Shown: one piece after another, positions 18,219-27,142 of the stretch
Position numbering within the stretch: position 1 is the stretch's first letter
Layout of the letters: each line of letters opens with the position of its first letter
Assembly (NCBI RefSeq): GCF_020169515.1
Contig: NZ_JAHMHW010000002.1
Span: forward strand, 1-64,000
DNA: 64,000 nt
From: Paenibacillus vietnamensis
GTDB lineage: Bacteria; Bacillota; Bacilli; Paenibacillales; Paenibacillaceae
Reading direction: 5' to 3'
Made by a program: the position numbers and the translations under genes
The notes under the pieces: model-generated
Told to the model about the DNA's origin: nothing
Seen by the model: only the letters and a program-made list of their open reading frames with translations
Databases searched by the model: none

Positions 18219-18904
18219 AGGAAGCAAAGACAGCTATGAAACGCATCGTATTTTGCGACTTCGACGGAACGATTACGGTAAACGACAACATTATCGCAAT
18301 CATCAAGCATTTTAATCCTGAAGGCTGGGAGAAGATCGTCAAGCAGACGATATCCCAGGAGCTTTCCGTGAAGGACGGAGTCGGCCGGCTGTTCCGGCTC
18401 CTCCCCTCCTCCCTGCAAAAGGAAGTTGTCGAGTTCGGAATTTCGAACGCTCGCATCCGCGAAGGCTTTGCCGAATTTTTGTCCTACTGCCGCGATCAGG
18501 ACATCGAGTTTTACGTGACGAGCGGCGGCATTGATTTTTTTGTTTATCCGGTTCTTGAGCCGTTCGGAATCGACCGGGATCATATCTACTGCAACAGTAG
18601 TGATTTTAGCGGCGAGCGGATCGAAATTTTATGGCCGAATCCTTGCGACGAGCATTGCAGCAACGATTGCGGAATGTGCAAAACGGCCATTATGCGGCGG
18701 TTTCCCGCCGATCGTTACGAACGGATCATCATCGGCGACAGCGTTACCGATTTTGAAGGCGCCAAGCTGGCGGATATCGTTTATTCGCGTTCCCATTTGA
18801 CCTCAAAATGCAAGGAGCTGGGGTTGTCTCACCGGGAGTTCGAAACCTTCTTCGATATTATTAACGATATGAATGCCGAAAGGAAGATTGATGATGAGCT
18901 TTGA
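18215..18904 (+). CDS. mtnX: 2-hydroxy-3-keto-5-methylthiopentenyl-1-phosphate phosphatase
   Basis: HAD-family phosphatase, 229 residues, next step after MtnW. Motif I is FCDFDGTIT; GDSVTDFEGA is the acidic motif near the C-terminus; four closely spaced cysteines sit at CDEHCSNDCGMC (a possible metal site). ATG 18215 overlaps the mtnW TGA. A GTG at 18197 is in frame but lacks a site. Its end overlaps mtnB by 14 nt. Confidence 0.94.
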   Translation: MKEAKTAMKRIVFCDFDGTITVNDNIIAIIKHFNPEGWEKIVKQTISQELSVKDGVGRLFRLLPSSLQKEVVEFGISNARIREGFAEFLSYCRDQDIEFYVTSGGIDFFVYPVLEPFGIDRDHIYCNSSDFSGERIEILWPNPCDEHCSNDCGMCKTAIMRRFPADRYERIIIGDSVTDFEGAKLADIVYSRSHLTSKCKELGLSHREFETFFDIINDMNAERKIDDEL

Positions 18905-19547
18905 CCAAATTACTTTGGAAGACAAACAGCGCGCATTGGCCGAGCTGCGCGAAGTGAAGGAGTTGTTCGCTTCGCGCGGCTGGTTTCCGGGCACAAGCGG
19001 CAATCTCTCGGTGCGCATCGGCGATTACTCGCCGGAGCAGTTCCACTTTGCCGTAACGGCGAGCGGCAAGGACAAAACCGTTCATACGCCGGAGGACTAT
19101 TTGTTCGTCGACCAGAGCGGCAAGCCTTGCGAGGCTACGCGCCTTAAGCCCTCCGCGGAAACCCTCATTCATTGCGAAATTTACAAGTTGACGGGCGCAG
19201 GCGCTATTTTTCATGTTCATACCGTATTTAACAGCGTCATTTCCGAATACTTCTGGGACCGTAAATCGGTTCCCGTCGACGGCGTCGAGCTGATTAAAGG
19301 CTTTAACATTTGGGATGAGGAAGCGCATATCGATATTCCGATCGTTTCCAATTTTGCGCATATTCCGTCCATAGTGCCCGAGGTGACGGAGCGGATCGAT
19401 AAGACGATTCCGGGAATCCTGCTGCGCAAGCACGGCATCTATGCCTGGGGCGCCAATGCTTTCGAAGCGAAGCGCCATCTGGAGGCGTTTGAGTTCATTT
19501 TCGAATATGTATACCGGCTGGAGCTGCTTCAGCGAAGCGGCCGATGA
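18891..19547 (+). CDS. mtnB: Methylthioribulose-1-phosphate dehydratase
   Basis: Class II aldolase-fold zinc enzyme of methionine salvage, 218 residues. Zinc ligands appear in IFHVHTVFNS and a later His in LLRKHGIYAW; GTSGNLSVR is the family N-terminal motif. Start at 18891 or 18894 (ATGATG), AAGGAAG upstream. B. subtilis has mtnD (acireductone dioxygenase) next; here a hairpin and a convergent gene follow, and mtnD is not in the window. Confidence 0.95.
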   Translation: MMSFDQITLEDKQRALAELREVKELFASRGWFPGTSGNLSVRIGDYSPEQFHFAVTASGKDKTVHTPEDYLFVDQSGKPCEATRLKPSAETLIHCEIYKLTGAGAIFHVHTVFNSVISEYFWDRKSVPVDGVELIKGFNIWDEEAHIDIPIVSNFAHIPSIVPEVTERIDKTIPGILLRKHGIYAWGANAFEAKRHLEAFEFIFEYVYRLELLQRSGR

Positions 19548-19550
19548 CCA

Positions 19551-19583
19551 AAAAAGAGGCTAAGCCCGGCGGCTTAGCCTCTT
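19551..19583. terminator. Terminator shared by mtnB and dnaD
   Basis: 11-bp arms GAGGCTAAGCC / GGCTTAGCCTC. The minus-strand side runs into TTTTTT, so it is a good dnaD terminator; the plus-strand T-run is weak. The dnaD stop codon lies in the stem. Confidence 0.8.
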
Positions 19584-20254
19584 CCTCCCCGAAATTTCTG
19601 CGAATGGGCGCGCGCCTCGTCCGCGTTCGTCACCCGGTTGCGGCTCCATTCGATCAAAATCCGGTCGATATAACGCAAGCTGAGCTTGCCTGCAAAAACG
19701 GCTTCTTTCAAGGCAAACCGGATAATCTCGTCCGTGTAGCGGTCCTCATCCAGCCAGCCCGTAATAATCTCGCATTCCGTCGGAGACAGCAGTCGCCCAA
19801 GCTCCTGCTCGAACACGCTGAATAAATCTGAAGCCGGTGCCGTCATCGGCTTGACCGGCTGCCGCTCCGCCTTTCTAATCTCCCGCTTCTGCTCTGCGGT
19901 CAGTTGAGCCGCTTTATGCAGCCAGCCGCTCCAGTTGTAACGCTCGGCTTGCATGCCGGTAATAGGGTCGACATATTCATCGATGGCGAGAAAATCCTCT
20001 TTCATCAGACGGGCCAGCATTTGGCCGATTTCACGCACCGTCAGCCCCATCCTGCCGGCCAGCTCCTCCAGCGTCGGAAATTCATTCCTGTCCGCCTCCC
20101 CGTAAGCCATGATCTGCAAAAGCAGCATCGCTTCCGAATCCGTCAAGTCAAGCAGGCGGTACGTGCGAAGCATCATCGCCGACACATATACCCCGCCTTC
20201 CTGGAGCGCAGCGGCCATACCGTGCGAATAAGCCTTCCAAATCTCGTTATTCAA
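19574..20254 (-). CDS. dnaD: DnaD-family replication initiation protein
   Basis: 226 residues, primosome component that remodels DNA and helps load the helicase with DnaB/DnaI. N-terminal winged-helix part (LLRTYRLLDLTDSEAMLLLQ, FPTLEELAGRMGL) and C-terminal DnaD domain (about 135-205, LSPTECEIITGWLDEDRY). The TTG at 20254 is chosen: GGGAGG lies 9 nt upstream and the family N-terminus fits (MNNEIWKAYSHG); longer readings run into ackA. Follows ackA by 29 nt. asnS and nth, its usual neighbours, are absent here. Confidence 0.88.
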   Translation of the reverse strand: MNNEIWKAYSHGMAAALQEGGVYVSAMMLRTYRLLDLTDSEAMLLLQIMAYGEADRNEFPTLEELAGRMGLTVREIGQMLARLMKEDFLAIDEYVDPITGMQAERYNWSGWLHKAAQLTAEQKREIRKAERQPVKPMTAPASDLFSVFEQELGRLLSPTECEIITGWLDEDRYTDEIIRFALKEAVFAGKLSLRYIDRILIEWSRNRVTNADEARAHSQKFRGGRG

Positions 20255-20283
20255 AGCTTGCAATCCTCCCGTATTGGCAGCGG

Positions 20284-21495
20284 TTATGAAGACTGGGACT
20301 GCTTGACGAGATTGTACGTATCTCTCGCGATCAACAATTCCTCGTTCGTCGGGACGACCAGAACCTTCACTTTTGAAGCATCGGTCGAAATTTCTCGCGT
20401 ATCTTTGCTTCTGAGCGCGTTTCGCTCCTCGTCCAGCTCGATGCCAAGAAACGTAATCCCTTCGCATACCGCTTTCCGCAGCGCCGCGGAATTTTCGCCG
20501 ACCCCAGCCGTAAATACGAGCGTATCAACCCCGTTCATCGCTGCGGCATAGGCGCCAATGTATTTTTTTAGCCGGTATACATACATATCGAACGCCAGCT
20601 TGGCGTTTTTGTCCCCGTCGTTCATTGCTTCGGTCACTTCGCGCATATCGCTGCTTATGCCGGATATGGCGAGCATTCCGCTATGTTTGTTAAGCATAGA
20701 ATTTACTTCGTTTAATGTCAATTCCTCTTTGTTCATGACAAAAGGAACGATCGCGGGATCAAGATCGCCGCTGCGTGTACCCATCATCAGCCCTTCCAGA
20801 GGCGTCATGCCCATGCTCGTGTCGAACGATTTGCCGTCCAGAATGGCGGCGCAGCTGGCGCCGTTGCCGATATGACACGTGATCATCTTCATCGAGGCAA
20901 GCGGCTGCTTCAAATAATCGGCAGCCTGTCCGCTTACATAAGAATGAGACGTGCCGTGGAAGCCGTAACGGCGGATTTTATGCCTTCTGTAAAGCACGGT
21001 CGGAATCGGATACAAATACGAGGTATTCGGCATCGATTGATGGAAAGCCGTATCGAAGACGACCGCCTGCGGTACGTTCGGCAAATTCGTATCCACTGCC
21101 GAAATTCCCATCATATGAGCCGGGTTATGAAGCGGCGCCAAATCGAACAGACGGCGGATTTCCAATTTCACCTCGGGGGTTACAAGCACAGAGCTGCTGA
21201 ACGCCTCGCCGCCGTGTACGACGCGGTGCCCGACGGCTTCAATTTCGTCCAGATTGGCAATAGCGCCGTATTCGGGATTCGTCAGCATATCCGTCACTCG
21301 TTTGACCGCCGTTACATGATCGAGAATTTCACTGACGCTGCGAACCTCCGGCTTGCCGGAAGGCTCATGGGTCACGATTGAGGAATCCATGCCGATGCGC
21401 TCTACGCGGCCGCTGGCGAGCACCTCCTCGCTGCTCATGTCGTATAGCTGATATTTTAAGGATGAGCTCCCTGCATTGATGACAAGTACTTTCAT
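20284..21495 (-). CDS. ackA: Acetate kinase
   Basis: Acetate + ATP to acetyl phosphate and back; 403 residues, usual length. VLVINAGSSSLKYQLY is the N-terminal signature, ARSGDLDP-like loop appears as GTRSGDLDPAIV, and FTAGVGENS is the ATP-binding motif. ATG 21495 overlaps the stop of the upstream dehydrogenase (ATGA). pta is not in the window. Confidence 0.97.
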   Translation of the reverse strand: MKVLVINAGSSSLKYQLYDMSSEEVLASGRVERIGMDSSIVTHEPSGKPEVRSVSEILDHVTAVKRVTDMLTNPEYGAIANLDEIEAVGHRVVHGGEAFSSSVLVTPEVKLEIRRLFDLAPLHNPAHMMGISAVDTNLPNVPQAVVFDTAFHQSMPNTSYLYPIPTVLYRRHKIRRYGFHGTSHSYVSGQAADYLKQPLASMKMITCHIGNGASCAAILDGKSFDTSMGMTPLEGLMMGTRSGDLDPAIVPFVMNKEELTLNEVNSMLNKHSGMLAISGISSDMREVTEAMNDGDKNAKLAFDMYVYRLKKYIGAYAAAMNGVDTLVFTAGVGENSAALRKAVCEGITFLGIELDEERNALRSKDTREISTDASKVKVLVVPTNEELLIARDTYNLVKQSQSS

Positions 21496-22367
21496 TGGAT
21501 CCGATCTCCGTCCTTATCGTATTTAAAGAAGCCGACGCCGGATTTGGCGCCGAGATGACCCGCGCGAACCATCTTTTTGAGTACGATCGACGGCCGGTAC
21601 TTCAACTCGCCGTACTCGCGGAACATCCGCTCCAGTGCCGCAAGCACCGAGTCGAGTCCGAACCGGTCGCACATTTCAAACGGTCCGTGCTGGAAGGAGT
21701 AACCGATTCTCATCGCATTGTCGATGTCCTCGGCCGACGCTACGCCCTCTTCAAGCACATGAAGCGCTTCGTTGATGAACAGGCAGATGAGGCGTGTCGT
21801 GACAAACCCGGGCGATTCGAATACCATAACCCCTTTCTTATGGATAACCTCCTCAACGAAATACTTGGTGGCTGCGAACGTTTCCTCGGACGTTTTCAGC
21901 CCCCTGACGATTTCAACGAGATCGATTTTCGAAACGGGATATATAAAATGCAAACCGATGACCCGATCCGGCCGTTCCGTCACGCTGGCAAGCTCGGTCA
22001 AGCTCAAGGTGGAGGTGTTGCTGGCCAAAATCGCTTTCGGGCTGCTGATCCGGTCGATCTGTTCAAAGACGGCTTTTTTGCTGTCCAGATCCTCCGTTAT
22101 CGTCTCGATGATCAGCTCGCAATCCGACAGCCGATCGTAGCTTAGCGCAGGCTCGATCCGGTTCATGATCAGCTTCTTCTCCGCTTGCGTGAGCGCCCAC
22201 TTCTCGATTTGCTTATCCAGATTGATTTCAATCATTTGTTTCCCGTAATCGAGGCGTTCCCGGGAACATTCAATGATGATAACCTCCAAGCCTTTGGATG
22301 CAAGCATTTCCGCAATGCCCTGCCCCATCGTTCCCGCGCCAATAACTCCAACCGTTTTTATGTTCAA
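21492..22367 (-). CDS. 3-hydroxyacyl-CoA dehydrogenase (3-hydroxybutyryl-CoA type)
   Basis: 291 residues. N-terminal Rossmann fold (VGVIGAGTMGQGIAEM), typical of NAD-dependent 3-hydroxybutyryl-CoA dehydrogenases; the HFIYPVSKIDLVE region and C-terminal domain match (HxFxP motif, catalytic His/Glu region). TTG start at 22367 with AAAGGAG 8 nt ahead. Coupled to ackA by a 4-nt overlap, so it may feed acetyl/butyryl-CoA metabolism; exact substrate not decided. Confidence 0.88.
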   Translation of the reverse strand: MNIKTVGVIGAGTMGQGIAEMLASKGLEVIIIECSRERLDYGKQMIEINLDKQIEKWALTQAEKKLIMNRIEPALSYDRLSDCELIIETITEDLDSKKAVFEQIDRISSPKAILASNTSTLSLTELASVTERPDRVIGLHFIYPVSKIDLVEIVRGLKTSEETFAATKYFVEEVIHKKGVMVFESPGFVTTRLICLFINEALHVLEEGVASAEDIDNAMRIGYSFQHGPFEMCDRFGLDSVLAALERMFREYGELKYRPSIVLKKMVRAGHLGAKSGVGFFKYDKDGDRIQ

Positions 22368-22461
22368 AGTGTTAGCTCCTTTATGTTGTTGGAAAATTTA
22401 CTTATAACCTGTGATTATGATTTTTCAGCAATTATAGTCAAATCTTATTATAACGGTTTTC

Positions 22462-22496
22462 AAAAAAAATAGAAGGCGGACAGCTGCTCCGCCTTC
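22462..22496 (-). terminator. Terminator after the FtsH-like gene
   Basis: GAAGGCGGA / TCCGCCTTC arms with a 7-nt loop, then eight T residues on the minus strand; 23 nt past the stop. Confidence 0.9.
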
Positions 22497-22518
22497 AAAT
22501 TGTAATATTGTAAACGCT

Positions 22519-24012
22519 TCAAGCCGCTGCATTCTCTTTAAGCAGCTGTCTGAATTCCTCGCCGCTCAGCGTCTCCTCGCGGATCAGCGTTTGCAGTGAC
22601 AGAGTAAACACTTCGCGTTTGGCCTCTAGAGTCTCTTTTGTCTGACCCATCAATTCATCCAGAATGGTGCGCGTAATGCTTGCCCACGCTTCCTTAGTCA
22701 TCATGGAAGCATCGATAATGCCAAGCTCCGTCAAGCCCGATTCGACCAGCGTCTTCACAATATCCATCGCCTGATCGAAGTCGCCCCGCGAGCCGGTGCT
22801 CCTCTCGCCGTAGAACATTTCTTCGGCTGCTGCTCCGCCCAAGGCGATCATAATCTGGCCGTTCAGGAATGCTTTCGTATAAAGGTACTGGTCCTGCAGC
22901 GGATTATGCCGAACATAACCAAGCGCCTTTCCGCGTGGAGACAACGCAACCTGGGACACGCTGCCCGGTCTTATGATCTCGGCCATAATCGCATGTCCAA
23001 GCTCATGAAGCGCTACGCGCTCGCGCTCCTCCTTCGAAGCTTCACGATCCGTTTTCTCGCCCATCATCACCTTGTCGATGGCCATGGACAAATGCTTCTC
23101 GTCGATCTTCTCGTGCTCCTCGCGGAGCGCGTAAATCGCCGCTTCGTTCATGACGCTTTCGAGCTGGGCGCCCGAGAAGCCGAACGATTCGGCTGCAATC
23201 CGCTCCAGATCGACGGTATCGGCAATCGGTTTATTGCTGGCATGAATATTCAAAATATGCAATCTGCCTTTTTTGTCGGGCAAATCGACTTGAATATGAC
23301 GGTCAAAGCGTCCGGGACGAAGCAGCGCGCTGTCCAGCATTTCCTTCCGGTTCGTCGCGGCGATGAGCAAAATCCGCGGCGCTTCGTTCGCATAAATGCC
23401 GTCCATTTCCGTCAGCAGCTGATTTAAGGTTTGATCGTACTCACGCTGCTGACCGCCGTCACGCTTACCTCCGATAACCTCGATTTCATCAATAAAGATG
23501 ACGGCGCTGCTTTTTTTCTCCTTCTGCGCTTTACTACGGGCTTCTTTAAACAGATCACGAATGCGGCCCGCGCCGACACCGACATACATCTCGACAAATT
23601 CGCTGCCGGATGCCGCCAAATAAATGGAATCCGTATAATGAGCGGCCGCTTTGGCAAGCAGCGTTTTCCCCGTTCCCGGGGGGCCGGCCAGCAAAATGCC
23701 TTTCAACGGCCGGATGCCCAGCTTTGCGATCTGTTCCTGACGCACCAGGAAATCCAGCGCTTCGACAAGCTCCTGCTTCGCTTTCTCCTGCCCGCCGATC
23801 TGCTCAAAGGTGAAAGGATTCTCCTTTTTGCTTGGCCTGCGCTGCTGAGATGACAGTGCCGTCAGCTTTCCCCTGCCGCGTGAAGCGTAAAACACAACGA
23901 AGCCCAGCACCGCGAACATCAGCACCGGAACGACATTTTGTCCGAGAAACAGGAGAAAAGCCAGCACGACAGGGATGGCCCCGATCAAAATTTCAGGTAC
24001 ATATTTTCTCAT
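22519..24012 (-). CDS. Short FtsH-like membrane AAA metalloprotease
   Basis: 497 residues against about 640 for housekeeping FtsH. Two N-terminal membrane helices (about 7-45) with almost no extracytoplasmic loop, then AAA (Walker A GPPGTGKT, Walker B VIFIDEIE, arginine-finger region [10 protein letters not shown]) and M41 protease with HELGH and the later Asp in [10 protein letters not shown]. So ATPase and protease sites look intact; the missing part is the external domain FtsH uses for complex formation. It follows a 177-residue membrane protein by 1 nt. A second, non-housekeeping FtsH is therefore likely; its role is unknown. Confidence 0.9.
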   Translation of the reverse strand: MRKYVPEILIGAIPVVLAFLLFLGQNVVPVLMFAVLGFVVFYASRGRGKLTALSSQQRRPSKKENPFTFEQIGGQEKAKQELVEALDFLVRQEQIAKLGIRPLKGILLAGPPGTGKTLLAKAAAHYTDSIYLAASGSEFVEMYVGVGAGRIRDLFKEARSKAQKEKKSSAVIFIDEIEVIGGKRDGGQQREYDQTLNQLLTEMDGIYANEAPRILLIAATNRKEMLDSALLRPGRFDRHIQVDLPDKKGRLHILNIHASNKPIADTVDLERIAAESFGFSGAQLESVMNEAAIYALREEHEKIDEKHLSMAIDKVMMGEKTDREASKEERERVALHELGHAIMAEIIRPGSVSQVALSPRGKALGYVRHNPLQDQYLYTKAFLNGQIMIALGGAAAEEMFYGERSTGSRGDFDQAMDIVKTLVESGLTELGIIDASMMTKEAWASITRTILDELMGQTKETLEAKREVFTLSLQTLIREETLSGEEFRQLLKENAAA

Positions 24013-24013
24013 C

Positions 24014-24544
24014 TTACCACACCTCCAGCATGGCAGGATTACGAGGCAAAACGATATATTTTACGGTATCTCCATTTTTTAATGTGACGTAAACGTTGTT
24101 GTCGTCCATTTCAGTCGATACGGATACGTCCACGGAACCTGCCGCGGCTTCCTTCACCGCACCTGGAATGTTGGAGTACGTTTTTGTCTCCATCGCTTCC
24201 GCAACCTGGAATAAGGCCTTCGACCAGATGTCATCCAGCTGCTTGTCGGATTTCGTTTCAATGTTAAGCTCAAGCTTGCGGTCGCCGAAGACGCCGCTGC
24301 CGTTCGCGGCAATCGCTTCATAAACCGCTCTGACGTTTGCATCCGGATCAAGCACGACGTCAATAACGACATTATCCTTTGTCATAACCGGTTTCCCCGA
24401 GGAAATGACGCCGTCCACATCGTTAACGACTTTATCCAATGGAGCCGCAATCGCCACCTGGTTATATATAGCCCAGCCCCCGAACAGAACGGAAGCGGTT
24501 ATCGCCGCAGTAATCAGCACAGGAATAACTCGTGGTCTCATCAT
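24014..24544 (-). CDS. Membrane-anchored protein paired with the FtsH-like protease
   Basis: Unrecognised, about 176 residues. One N-terminal hydrophobic segment (about 6-30) and a likely extracytoplasmic C-terminal domain with no cysteines. Start is ATG 24544 (a TTG just before is possible), AAGGAGG upstream. Stop is TAA immediately before the FtsH-like ATG (TAAGATG), so they are translated together. It could supply the external domain the protease lacks, or be a modulator or substrate-adaptor; inference from pairing only. Confidence 0.72.
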   Translation of the reverse strand: MMRPRVIPVLITAAITASVLFGGWAIYNQVAIAAPLDKVVNDVDGVISSGKPVMTKDNVVIDVVLDPDANVRAVYEAIAANGSGVFGDRKLELNIETKSDKQLDDIWSKALFQVAEAMETKTYSNIPGAVKEAAAGSVDVSVSTEMDDNNVYVTLKNGDTVKYIVLPRNPAMLEVW

Positions 24545-24577
24545 CAATTCATTTCCTCCTTGCTATTTATAATTACT

Positions 24578-24606
24578 ATTGTATATGATAGACAGTCGTA
24601 TATCAA
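24578..24606 (-). promoter_or_regulatory. Promoter of the FtsH-like pair
   Basis: TTGATA-17 nt-TACAAT on the minus strand, about 35 nt before the start codon. Confidence 0.65.
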
Positions 24607-24662
24607 CACCGCTATACGAAAGTATATCATACTTATAGCCTGCAAGGTCGGTGTAAAAATAG

Positions 24663-24688
24663 GAAACGGAGCCTCACGGCTCCGTTTT
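24663..24688 (-). terminator. Terminator after tseB
   Basis: ACGGAGCC / GGCTCCGT arms; the stem loop contains the tseB stop codon (24674-24676). T-rich stretch follows on the minus strand. Confidence 0.75.
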
Positions 24689-25207
24689 GGACGGCAGACG
24701 GTACCTGTCAATAAACGTACCGCTGTCGAAGGTATAAAAATCGTAATAATAACGCTCCGGCTTTTCTCCGATACTGTAGAAAATTTCCCAAACCGGCCCG
24801 CCGTCGAACAAGCCCGGCTGAATCCGTTTGAGCTTTGCATCCGGCTGTTCGACGAGAAACGTATTTTTGAGCTGCCTAAGCGATACGCCGTCGTCCTCGG
24901 CAATCACTTTTGGCGGCTTGCCTTCCGTAATCCAGACGAACACATCATTGTCCGTCTTGTCGATGCCTTCAACGATCCAGCTTTCCTGATGCCAAATATG
25001 ATGATACACACGATCGGCGACGGCAAGGCCCGCTTCGTCGACGGCCCTCCGCTCGGCTTCGCTTTCGGCAGTCCACTCCGGCATTTGAATCTCCCGGAAA
25101 TAGACGCCGAATGCTGTACCTAGCAGCAGAATGGTGGCCGTTATGACAAAAATCCAGCGGTGAGGCGTCATGAATGCCGGCCGCTTCCTTGTAATGACTC
25201 GCATCAT
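24674..25207 (-). CDS. TseB/YpmB-like membrane-anchored protein (DUF5590)
   Basis: 177 residues with one N-terminal membrane helix (about 18-40) and a two-part external domain; the family includes YpmB/TseB, which modulates a class A penicillin-binding protein in cell elongation. The position after dinG matches ypmB of B. subtilis. It overlaps mtaD by 4 nt. The identification rests on context and fold pattern more than on a catalytic motif. Confidence 0.75.
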   Translation of the reverse strand: MMRVITRKRPAFMTPHRWIFVITATILLLGTAFGVYFREIQMPEWTAESEAERRAVDEAGLAVADRVYHHIWHQESWIVEGIDKTDNDVFVWITEGKPPKVIAEDDGVSLRQLKNTFLVEQPDAKLKRIQPGLFDGGPVWEIFYSIGEKPERYYYDFYTFDSGTFIDRYRLPSKTEP

Positions 25208-26505
25208 GCCTGTAGCAACCGCTCGAAGCTGGCTTGCGCCTCATAACGGATTTTCTCCTCGTCAAGCAGGGTGCATTCGCTATTCCGGACAACCTGACGT
25301 CCGTCAACCCATACATGCTTGACATCACGTCCCGAAGCGGAATAGACCAAGTGCGACACGATATCCGTTTTCGGATAAAAGTGCGGCTGCTCGATATCGA
25401 TTGCGATAAAATCCGCCTTCATGCCTGCACGCAGCACGCCGATTTGATCCTCCTGCCAAATCGCTTTCGCTCCCTGTACGGTAGCCAGCTTAAGCGCATC
25501 TAAAGCGGGGACTGCGGTCGGATCTCCCGACACCCCTTTATGAAGAAGCGCCGCTAACCGGATTTCCTCGAACAAATCCAGATTGTTGTTGCTCGCTGCG
25601 CTGTCGGTGCCGAGCGACACCGTCACTCCGGCGCGAATAAGCTCCGGTACACGGGCTATCCCGCTTGCCAGCTTCAAATTGCTGACCGGGTTATGCGAGA
25701 CGGATACACCCTTGGCTGCAAGCAGTTCAATTTCCTGATCGTTCAGATGAACGGCATGCGCCACTAACGCGGGACGCGAGAAAAAGCCCAGCTTGTCCAG
25801 ATGCTCAACCGGCCTGCAGCCGTAATCCTTCACATTTTGCTCGACTTCGGCAATCGTTTCGGACATATGCGTGTGAACAGGCAAATTATAATCGTGCGCA
25901 GCCTGAACGAACCGTTCGATGTAAGCCGGCGGGCATGTATAAGGAGCATGAGGCGAAATCATCGTCGAAATCCGCCCGTCCGCTTTGCCGTTCCAATCAC
26001 GGGCAAAGGCGATCGCCTCCGCAAGCTTGTCTTCCTGCACGTCCACCGGGCATAGTCCGATAACTCCTCTCGTCAAAATCCCGCGGATGCCGCCCTGCTC
26101 GACCATTTGAGCAACTTGATCCATCCGGTCGTACATGTCGACAAATGCGGTCGTGCCAGACTTGAGCATTTCAACGATGGCAAGAGCGCTGCCGGCTCTC
26201 GTATCCTGATCGATATATTTGCCTTCCATCGGCCACATTTTTTGCTCCAGCCAAACCTGAAGATTTTGGTCGTCCGAATAACCCCTCAGGAGGCTCATTG
26301 CCGCATGTCCATGCGTATTGATTAAGCCCGGCATAAAGGCAAGCCGGCTTCCGTCCAGCTTCTGTACATCTTCCTCAAGGTTTTGAGGGGCATCCGCTCC
26401 CAAATAAGAAATACGGTCCCCTGTAACGACCATATGTCCTTTAATAACGTGATTGGAGACGTCCAACGTGACGAAGGTCCCGTTCTCAATCCAAATCTGG
26501 TTCAT
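25204..26505 (-). CDS. mtaD: 5-methylthioadenosine/S-adenosylhomocysteine deaminase
   Basis: 433-residue amidohydrolase of the MtaD type. Metal and substrate motifs: GLINTHGHAAMSLLRG, HTHMSET, VSLGTDSAASNN. The enzyme deaminates methylthioadenosine and S-adenosylhomocysteine, so it may connect with methionine salvage elsewhere in the window, though they are not adjacent. AAGGAG is 9 nt before ATG 26505; overlap with rex is 20 nt. Related deaminases have other substrates, so the exact one is unproven. Confidence 0.85.
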   Translation of the reverse strand: MNQIWIENGTFVTLDVSNHVIKGHMVVTGDRISYLGADAPQNLEEDVQKLDGSRLAFMPGLINTHGHAAMSLLRGYSDDQNLQVWLEQKMWPMEGKYIDQDTRAGSALAIVEMLKSGTTAFVDMYDRMDQVAQMVEQGGIRGILTRGVIGLCPVDVQEDKLAEAIAFARDWNGKADGRISTMISPHAPYTCPPAYIERFVQAAHDYNLPVHTHMSETIAEVEQNVKDYGCRPVEHLDKLGFFSRPALVAHAVHLNDQEIELLAAKGVSVSHNPVSNLKLASGIARVPELIRAGVTVSLGTDSAASNNNLDLFEEIRLAALLHKGVSGDPTAVPALDALKLATVQGAKAIWQEDQIGVLRAGMKADFIAIDIEQPHFYPKTDIVSHLVYSASGRDVKHVWVDGRQVVRNSECTLLDEEKIRYEAQASFERLLQA

Positions 26506-27142
26506 TTTGCTCTACTCCTTCACTGGCTAAATAATAGGCTAAGCTTAGCAGCTCCTTCGTAAAATCGGCATTATGAATACGTACCGATTCGGGCACCCGC
26601 AGGATAGCCGGCGCAAAATTCAGTATGCCCTCAACCCCCGCTTCCACGAACTGGTTGGCTACGTTTTGCGCTTCCGGCGCGGGCACCGTAATGATGCCGA
26701 TTCTGATCTTCTGTTCGGCAACGACGGTTGCGAGCTCACTCATCGGCAGCACCTTTAAATTATTGATGTCGGAGCCGATCTTGCCGGGATGCACGTCGAA
26801 TACGGCTGTTATTTTCATATTGTCTTTCGAATATTTATTGTAATTGCATAAGGCATGGCCCAGGTTGCCCGCACCGACCAAAGCGACTTTTATCGTCTGA
26901 TCCACCTTTAAAATTTGCCGGATCTTTTCGATCAGATAGAAAACGTCGTAGCCGACGCCCTTTCTCCCGAAATCGCCGAAATACGCCAAATCCTTGCGGA
27001 TTTGCGCCGGATTCAAATCGAGCTTGACTCCTAGCTCCTGCGAGGAAACGGTTTGAACGTCGCGGGTGTGCAATTCGTTTAACACTTGAAGATAAATGGG
27101 AAGTCTCCTGACGACAGCCTCGGATATTTTGGATTGCTTCAT
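26486..27142 (-). CDS. rex: Redox-sensing repressor Rex
   Basis: 218-residue NADH-responsive repressor. Winged helix with the operator helix SSQELGVKLDLNPAQIRKDL and Rossmann domain KVALVGAGNLGHAL; C-terminal LPMSELATVV region is typical. ATG 27142 overlaps the dinG TGA; an upstream in-frame ATG lies inside dinG and is not used. GGAGGAGAAGGA precedes it. No Rex operator (TTGTGA-N6-TCACAA) was found in this window, so targets are elsewhere. Confidence 0.96.
   Translation of the reverse strand: MKQSKISEAVVRRLPIYLQVLNELHTRDVQTVSSQELGVKLDLNPAQIRKDLAYFGDFGRKGVGYDVFYLIEKIRQILKVDQTIKVALVGAGNLGHALCNYNKYSKDNMKITAVFDVHPGKIGSDINNLKVLPMSELATVVAEQKIRIGIITVPAPEAQNVANQFVEAGVEGILNFAPAILRVPESVRIHNADFTKELLSLAYYLASEGVEQNEPDLD

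Noticed and set aside
22506..22521. cre-like sequence
   Set aside because: Matches the CcpA consensus only partly and lies at the end of a coding sequence.
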